DNA from: Albimonas donghaensis
GTDB taxonomy: Bacteria; Pseudomonadota; Alphaproteobacteria; Rhodobacterales; Rhodobacteraceae
DNA: 64,000 nt
Assembly: GCF_900106695.1 (NCBI RefSeq)
Contig: NZ_FNMZ01000001.1
Coordinates: forward strand, 744,001 to 808,000
Direction: 5' to 3'
How positions within the stretch are numbered: position 1 is the first letter of the stretch; every line of letters begins with the position of its first letter. The notes beneath the pieces were generated by a model. It did not search any database, was not told the DNA's origin, and saw nothing but the letters and a program-made list of their open reading frames with translations. The position numbers and the translations under genes were made by a program. Shown here one piece after another: positions 58,630 to 64,000 of the stretch.

Positions 58630-58834
58630 TAAGGCGTTCATAGGAAGGGCGGCATACCCAGCCCCGGCTCCCCAGGCCACATCCCTTCCATTGAGCGTCG
58701 TCGCAATCTCCTGGTGTTCAGCCAGGGCTGCGTGGTGCGTAGGGACAGCCGGTTCGCCGGCGCGTGTGTTCAAGTCCCAGACGGTGCAAACCGTTCGGCC
58801 GCGGGGGCGCCCCACCCCCGCGGTCTTGCATTTT
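58630..58834 (+). ncRNA. Candidate structured non-coding RNA
   Basis: About 200 bases with dense secondary structure and an intrinsic terminator. Helices seen: GGAAGGG/CCCTTCC (58643-58649 with 58683-58689); CCTGG/CCAGG (58710-58714 with 58722-58726); GGGAC/GTCCC (58742-58746 with 58774-58778) enclosing GCCGG-TTCG-CCGGC (58748-58761); ACGGT-GCAA-ACCGT (58781-58794); then the terminator. A TTGACA at 58596 lies at the right distance upstream, though the -10 is weak. I tested it by eye against 4.5S, 6S, tmRNA, RNase P RNA and tRNA patterns and found no match, so the family is unknown. The 5' end is approximate. Confidence 0.45.
58799..58834 (+). terminator. Intrinsic terminator of the ncRNA candidate
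   Basis: Perfect 9-bp stem CCGCGGGGG/CCCCCGCGG (58799-58807 with 58815-58823), 7-base loop, then TCTTGCATTTT. It is too far (over 300 bases) from the nitrilase stop to be an obvious terminator for that gene. Confidence 0.75.
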
Positions 58835-58938
58835 CGGGGACCCTTCCAGCCGCATCCCTTGACCTGCACGCGTGGACCAGCCGGGCCTCACGCGCCCGCG
58901 GGGCGGCGTCGGTATTCCCGCATCGCATCGCTCGGGGC

Positions 58939-58969
58939 TTGACCTTCCCGTGACTGGAACCCCTATCTC
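58939..58969 (+). promoter_or_regulatory. CueR-controlled copA promoter
   Basis: TTGACC (58939-58944) and TATCTC (58964-58969) are 19 bases apart, the overlong spacing diagnostic of MerR-family activated promoters. The spacer holds the dyad ACCTTCC-N7-GGAA, close to the CueR operator. The regulator gene is encoded at the end of the same operon. Confidence 0.85.
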
Positions 58970-58995
58970 GGGGGCGTCAGTCACAGGAGCGCGCC

Positions 58996-61484
<2,489 letters not shown>

Positions 61485-61488
<4 letters not shown>

Positions 61489-61886
61489 ACATCAAGGACG
61501 CCGCCGCGGCCTCCGGCCTGCCGGCCAAGACCATCCGCTACTACGAGGAGATCGGGCTGATCCGCCCGGTCCGGTCGGAGAACGGATACCGGGATTTCTC
61601 GGAGGCCGACGCGCACAAGCTGACCTTCCTGGCCCGGGCCCGCGGCCTCGGCTTCGCCATCGAGGATTGCCGGGCGCTGCTGGCGCTATGGGAGGACCGG
61701 GACCGCGCCTCGGCGGATGTGAAGCGGCTGGCGGAGGCGCATCTGGACGAGATCGACCGCAAGATCGCCCAGCTGACCGGCCTGCGCGCCAGCCTCTCGG
61801 ACCTGGTGAGACGCTGCCATGGCGACGGGCGGCCCGACTGCCCGATTCTCACCGACCTGGCGCGCATGGGGACCGGCGCGTCCTGA
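61485..61886 (+). CDS. cueR: MerR-family copper regulator CueR
   Basis: Cu(I)-sensing transcription activator, 133 residues. N-terminal MerR wHTH (MNIKDAAAASGLPAKTIRYYEEIGLI), a dimerisation helix, and the metal-binding pair Cys111 and Cys119 (CHGDGRPDC, seven residues between), equal to Cys112 and Cys120 of E. coli CueR and with no third Cys, which fits a +1 ion sensor. The ATG overlaps the copA stop by 4 bases, so regulator and pump are co-expressed from the promoter it controls. Confidence 0.94.
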
Positions 61887-62029
61887 CCTCGACGGCGTGG
61901 GCCGGGGCCGACCCTGGGCGAAATTGCCATTGAACGCGGGTCGCGAGGCGCAATCACAGGTTGATTATCCTGCGCAGGAGGGGCGAAGCTGGGACGATGC
62001 GTGCGGACGGTGTAATGTTATACTATCCC

Positions 62030-62047
62030 ATGTCATTGAAATTTCAC
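62030..62047 (+). promoter_or_regulatory. Pho-box-like site upstream of phoA
   Basis: Two 7-base direct half-sites, ATGTCAT (62030-62036) and ATTTCAC (62041-62047), separated by 4 bases, so the half-sites recur every 11 bases as in PhoB boxes (CTGTCAT-N4-CTGTCAT). About 60 bases upstream of the phoA ATG. TATCGG at 62071 may be the -10, although 23 bases from the box is wider than usual. Confidence 0.55.
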
Positions 62048-62108
62048 GCCTCTTCCGGTCGCCTCGCTGCTATCGGAGCCTCATCTTATTCCGGATCGGG
62101 AGAGCGAA

Positions 62109-63596
62109 ATGCTCCGCAACACCGCCGCTTTCGCCCTGGCGCTCACCGCGCTCGGCGCCTCCGCCAATGCGCAGACCGCCGATCTGCCCCAGGCCGGCAG
62201 CGCCTGGTTCGCCGACGGCAAGTCGGTCATCGACGCGCGCCTGGCCCAGCAGCCGATCGCCAAGCGCGCGAAGAACGTGATCCTCTTCGTCGCCGACGGC
62301 ATGGGGGTGGGCACCAACTTCGCCATCCGCGTCTTCGACGGCCAGCAGAAGGGCATGCTGGGCGAGGAGAACGTCCTCCCCTATGAGACCTTCCCCAACG
62401 TGGCGCTGGTCAAGACCTACAACATCAACGCCCAGACGCCGGATTCCGCCCCCACCGCCGGCGCCATGAACACCGGCGTGAAGCAGCGCTTCAACCTGAT
62501 CAACCTCGGTGAGAACGCCATCACCAAGGACTGCTCCACCGAGGCCGACAACGCGCTCACCACCTTCGGCGAGATCGTGCACGACATGGACAAGTCGGTG
62601 GGCATCATCTCCACCGCCCGTCTGACCCACGCCACCCCCGCCGCGGTCTACGCCAAGACCGCCTATCGCAACTGGGAGGACTCCGCGCCCGAGGGCTGCA
62701 TGGACATCGCCTCCCAGCTCGCCGCCGCGATGAATTCGGGACTGATCGACGTGGCGCTCGGCGGCGGTCGCCGGCACTTCCTGCCCAAGGAGACCACCGA
62801 CCCCGAGGGCAAGACCGGCCGCCGCAAGGACGGCAAGGACCTGGTGGCCGAGATCACCGCCGGCGGCGCCCAGTATGTCTATGACGACGAAACCGCCCGG
62901 GCCGCGAAGCTCGACGGCACGCCGCTGCTGGGGCTCTTCGAGTCGAGCCACATGAAGTACGAATACGACCGCACCGGCGAGCCCTCGCTGGCCGAGATGA
63001 CCGAAATGGCCATCACGTCGCTGTCGACCAACGCGAACGGCTATTACCTCGAGATCGAGGGCGGCCGGGTCGATCACGCCAACCACGCCGGCAACGCCTT
63101 CCGCACCGTGACCGACGGCGTGGCCTTCGCCGAGGCCGTGGCCAAGGCCATCGAGATGACCGATGAGCAGGAGACCCTGATCATCGTCACCGCCGATCAC
63201 GAGCATTCGATCGCCTTCAACGGCTATTGCGGCCGCGGCACCCCGATCACCGGCCTGTGCTACGGGGTGGATGACCAGGGCGTGAAGCATTCGGACGAGC
63301 TGGTGACGGCCGACGATGGCAAGCCCTATCCGGTGATCGGCTACCTGAACGGCCCGGGCTCGGTGCTGGTGAAGCAGGAAGACGGCTCCTACAAGGGCGA
63401 GCGGCCGGACCTGACCCAGGAGCAGGCGATGGACCCGGAATACGTGCAGCAGGCGCTGCTGCCCAAGTCCTCCGAGTCGCATTCGGCCGAGGACGTGGTG
63501 GCCTGGGCCAAGGGCCCCTACGCGCACCTGCTGGGCGGCACCATCGAGCAGAACGTGATCTTCCACATCATGATGCACGCCGTCACCGCCGAGTGA
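62109..63596 (+). CDS. phoA: Alkaline phosphatase
   Basis: Periplasmic phosphomonoesterase for phosphate scavenging. The 495-residue precursor has a signal peptide (MLRNTAAFALALTALGA, cleavage after ANA near residue 21). The mature enzyme has NVILFVADGMGVG (metal Asp), nucleophile Ser113 in the Asp-Ser-Ala motif (TPDSAPTAGAMNTG), EGGRVDHANHAGN, TADHEHSI, and a C-terminal metal His in ESHSAEDV. GGGAGAG precedes the ATG. A Pho-box-like site upstream indicates induction by phosphate starvation. Monocistronic, ended by a 12-bp hairpin. Confidence 0.95.
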   Translation: MLRNTAAFALALTALGASANAQTADLPQAGSAWFADGKSVIDARLAQQPIAKRAKNVILFVADGMGVGTNFAIRVFDGQQKGMLGEENVLPYETFPNVALVKTYNINAQTPDSAPTAGAMNTGVKQRFNLINLGENAITKDCSTEADNALTTFGEIVHDMDKSVGIISTARLTHATPAAVYAKTAYRNWEDSAPEGCMDIASQLAAAMNSGLIDVALGGGRRHFLPKETTDPEGKTGRRKDGKDLVAEITAGGAQYVYDDETARAAKLDGTPLLGLFESSHMKYEYDRTGEPSLAEMTEMAITSLSTNANGYYLEIEGGRVDHANHAGNAFRTVTDGVAFAEAVAKAIEMTDEQETLIIVTADHEHSIAFNGYCGRGTPITGLCYGVDDQGVKHSDELVTADDGKPYPVIGYLNGPGSVLVKQEDGSYKGERPDLTQEQAMDPEYVQQALLPKSSESHSAEDVVAWAKGPYAHLLGGTIEQNVIFHIMMHAVTAE

Positions 63597-63612
63597 TCGC
63601 GGCCCGACCTGC

Positions 63613-63641
63613 CGGAGGGCCGCGCCGCGCGGCCCTCCGTT
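63613..63641 (+). terminator. Terminator hairpin after phoA
   Basis: Perfect 12-bp stem (63613-63624 with 63628-63639) with CCG loop, followed by TTGTCC, 17 bases after the phoA stop. Confidence 0.6.
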
Positions 63642-63681
63642 GTCCGTTCCCGGATCCGACCCGACCCCGCCGGAGACCCGC

Positions 63682-64000
63682 ATGATCGACCGCCGCCGCC
63701 TTCTCGTCCTGCTCGCCATCGCCGCGGTGTCCCCGGCGTTGCGGGCGCGGGCGGCGGAGACGCTGCGGATGCGGGATCTCTATGAGAAGGACCTCAGTTT
63801 CTCCGCCCTGGCGCGGGAGCTGGAGGGGGCGCGGGTCGAGGTCTCGGGCTTCATGGCGCCGCCGCTGAAGGCGCAGAGCCGGTTCTTCGTGCTGACCAAG
63901 CGCCCCATGGCCGTCTGCCCCTTCTGCGAGAGCGAGGCCGAGTGGCCCGACGACATCCTCGCGGTCTTCGCCAGCCGGGTTGTGGACGCGATCCCCTTCA
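63682..64000 (+). CDS. Exported protein with CPFC motif, N-terminal part (cut by window edge)
   Basis: 106 codons from ATG 63682 with no stop before the edge. The N-terminus MIDRRRLLVLLAIAAVSPALRARA is a short signal sequence with three Arg, possibly Tat-type. The mature part reads like a periplasmic protein with an OB-like beta region (VEVSGFMAPPLKAQSRFFVLT) and a CPFC pair (Cys at about residue 79 and 82) that could bind metal or be redox active. The family is not named here; in content it resembles small periplasmic partners of metal or envelope transporters, but the gene context lies outside the window. Confidence 0.65.
   Translation, partial: MIDRRRLLVLLAIAAVSPALRARAAETLRMRDLYEKDLSFSALARELEGARVEVSGFMAPPLKAQSRFFVLTKRPMAVCPFCESEAEWPDDILAVFASRVVDAIPF

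Larger units (their letters stand above)
58489..58995 (+). other. Intergenic region with ncRNA candidate and copA promoter
   Basis: 507 bases after the nitrilase gene. In order: a 7-bp TCCGTTT/AAACGGA hairpin near 58528; TTGACA at 58596-58601; an unusually AT-rich stretch to about 58640; a structured RNA candidate to 58834; and the CueR-type copA promoter at 58939-58969. No protein-coding frame looks real. Confidence 0.5.

Noticed and set aside
58740-58795. tRNA-like T-arm (GTGTGTTCAAGTCCC) suggesting a tRNA or tmRNA
   Set aside because: The putative T-stem does not pair, there is no acceptor stem or CCA, no anticodon arm and no tag-peptide frame. Better explained by the nested GGGAC/GTCCC and UUCG hairpins.
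58627-58869. 80-codon minus-strand frame across the ncRNA candidate
   Set aside because: No ribosome site, no hydrophobic or domain pattern, and it would read through the terminator hairpin. The RNA structure explains the conservation-like look better.

Overview
The window is a high-GC chromosomal segment from an alphaproteobacterium, most likely Rhodobacterales (Paracoccaceae-like). This rests on gene content and order, not on any database search: hflK-hflC-DUF2065-Do protease; rne divergent from an amidase gene followed by PBP1A and prfB; tyrS divergent from anmK; a suf operon led by iscR; and comF-grxC-nitrilase. Genes are tightly packed on both strands, with many 4-bp start/stop overlaps. 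I see no rRNA or tRNA genes, insertion sequences, prophage or CRISPR array. The window cuts one gene at each end: an MFS transporter on the left and a secreted protein on the right.

Layout. 1-9.3 kb: partial MFS gene, rpiA, gor, then the membrane protein quality-control group hflK-hflC-DUF2065-degP, then a class III CoA-transferase. 9.5-14 kb, minus strand: accC, accB, a DsbA-like thioredoxin-fold protein and a BepA-like M48 metalloprotease. 14.3-16.4 kb: an aminotransferase and a VPLPA-type C-terminal-sorted secreted protein. 16.7-30.4 kb: rne with a very large insertion in its S1 domain, then cell-wall genes (amidase, PBP1A), prfB, a small membrane protein, a bactofilin/M23 peptidase pair and a Bcp peroxiredoxin. 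30.7-38.8 kb: a giant AsmA-like protein, tyrS, anmK, map and an alpha/beta hydrolase. 38.9-48.4 kb: an iron-sulfur assembly operon, iscR - class I cysteine desulfurase - sufB - YbjQ - sufC - sufD - three YIP1-like membrane proteins - sufS - a 60-residue protein. It has an Irr-type iron control element over its promoter and ends at a strong terminator. 48.5-54.6 kb: a MarR regulator and a complete branched-chain amino acid ABC transporter (livJ-G-F-H-M). 54.6-58.5 kb: methyltransferase, comF, grxC and nitrilase-family hydrolase. 58.5-64 kb: a probable structured non-coding RNA, copA-cueR with a textbook MerR-type promoter, and phoA behind a Pho-box-like site.

Most promising for follow-up: the enlarged suf operon with its YIP1 triplet and unknown 60-residue protein; the structured RNA candidate at about 58.63-58.84 kb, which has UUCG and GCAA tetraloop hairpins followed by an intrinsic terminator; the roughly 430-residue insertion in RNase E with a long rne leader; and a likely CTG start for map. 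I found nothing that is clearly a new defence or mobile system.
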